This document shows, piece by piece, positions 6,180 through 6,744 of a stretch of 6,744 bases of DNA. A program made the position numbers and the translations under genes. The DNA lies in assembly GCA_031271375.1 (NCBI GenBank), contig JAISVU010000073.1, positions 1-6,744 of the forward strand, given 5' to 3'. Every line of letters starts with the position of its first letter. The stretch's first letter is position 1. The notes beneath the pieces are model-generated. The model was not told the origin of the DNA. It saw nothing but the letters and a program-made list of their open reading frames with translations, and ran no database searches. The stretch comes from Clostridiales bacterium. GTDB taxonomy: Bacteria; Bacillota; Clostridia; Lachnospirales; WRAX01.

Positions 6180-6744
6180 TTAAATTTTACCTGAGAATCG
6201 ATCCATAAATGACAGCATCTTAATCAGCATATCCGCCAGCCCGTCGTCAATGCTTTTCCAGCAGTAGGTATACCCGGGAAAGTAATTGCAAAGCCGGTAT
6301 TCCTTGGCTCCGTATGTAATCACGGTATGGGAATGCGGCCGCTTACCCGTTTTATCGGTTTGTACGCAGTACCCGCATTTATCGCATTTCTTTGTTTGCC
6401 TTACGACAAAGGCTTGAAGCTCTTCGTCCATTGATTCAAAGGATTCCAAATATGGCTTCATCCCGCCGGGTACGCACAAGCCGAGTGACGCCGGGTTCCT
6501 TGTGTAATCGTCATATTGCGCCGCTATGCCGGTATGATTGATCTTATATTCAAACCCGCCGCGCGGGGGTTCGGGGCTCCACTTGGGATTGACGATCGAA
6601 AGCGTCAGATTGCAATCGCTGGCCGTAACATTATAGACATCATACCGCTTATAGCCATGAGCAAGCATCCAATGCTCCAGTCTTCTGAATCCGGGCTCGC
6701 CCAGCAGCCGCGCATAGATATCTGATGTATACGGATAATCGGCG
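6180..6744 (-). CDS. Cysteine-cluster protein of unknown function, 5' partial
   Basis: The frame is open to the right edge of the window, giving 187 visible residues. An ATG at 6666-6668 exists, but the 25 codons before it (beginning ADYPYTSDIYARLLGE) read as normal protein, so the true start is probably outside the window. The stop is TAA at 6180-6182. The notable feature is C-x2-C-x2-C at visible residues 120, 123 and 126 (CDKCGYC), followed by C152 and C161 in YRLCNYFPGYTYCW. Five cysteines in this spacing suggest a zinc-ribbon-like or other metal site, but no family is recognised. The C-terminus (DDGLADMLIKMLSFMDRF) looks like an amphipathic helix. No membrane segment or signal is seen in the visible part. 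The gene ends 19 bases before the GH2 start on the same strand, so it is probably co-transcribed with the glycosidases. It could be a regulator or accessory protein of the sugar locus, or simply an unrelated operon member. Confidence 0.7.
   Translation of the reverse strand, partial: ADYPYTSDIYARLLGEPGFRRLEHWMLAHGYKRYDVYNVTASDCNLTLSIVNPKWSPEPPRGGFEYKINHTGIAAQYDDYTRNPASLGLCVPGGMKPYLESFESMDEELQAFVVRQTKKCDKCGYCVQTDKTGKRPHSHTVITYGAKEYRLCNYFPGYTYCWKSIDDGLADMLIKMLSFMDRFSGKI

Noticed and set aside
6516..6725. Plus-strand 69-codon frame opposite the cysteine-cluster gene
   Set aside because: It is antisense to a better-supported frame that is open to the window edge and carries a motif-like cysteine pattern.
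1..6744. A new defence, mobile or CRISPR-like system
   Set aside because: No transposase, integrase, nuclease, regularly spaced repeats or terminal inverted repeats were seen. The genes are a PepSY protein, two glycosidases and one unknown.

Overview
The window is an ordinary-looking carbohydrate-utilisation segment, probably from an anaerobic Gram-positive bacterium of the Clostridia. This is an inference from three things: a perfect AAGGAGG ribosome binding site, glycosidases without signal peptides, and the architecture of the GH2 enzyme together with a multi-PepSY protein. No phylogenetic marker is present, so the assignment is only moderately secure.

Layout, left to right. Positions 1-717 (+) hold the 3' part of a gene for an acidic protein with three tandem PepSY-type repeats; its start lies outside the window. 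Positions 718-814 are a short convergent intergenic gap dominated by a long hairpin. Positions 815-2956 (-) encode a complete family 3 glycoside hydrolase of the beta-xylosidase/beta-glucosidase type. Positions 2969-6160 (-) encode a complete, large, multidomain family 2 glycoside hydrolase. Positions 6180-6744 (-) hold the 3' part of an unrecognised cysteine-cluster gene that runs off the right edge.

The three minus-strand genes are read right to left with gaps of 19 and 12 bases and no room for internal promoters or terminators, so they are probably one operon with its promoter beyond the right edge. Neither complete glycosidase shows a signal peptide. The simplest reading is that imported beta-linked oligosaccharides are trimmed in the cytoplasm, the GH2 enzyme removing one type of terminal sugar and the GH3 enzyme removing terminal glucose, xylose or a similar unit. 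No transporter or regulator is visible here. The PepSY gene faces the operon and is probably unrelated to it.

I see no mobile element, CRISPR array, RNA gene or obviously new multi-gene system. The most interesting details are: (1) a CACAAAG-type repeat-like segment that appears to be inserted in frame in the last domain of the GH2 enzyme; (2) a related CAGAGGCAC vocabulary in the convergent hairpin; (3) a diverged internal duplication forming the GH2 C-terminus; (4) a cysteine-cluster protein of unknown role upstream of the glycosidases.
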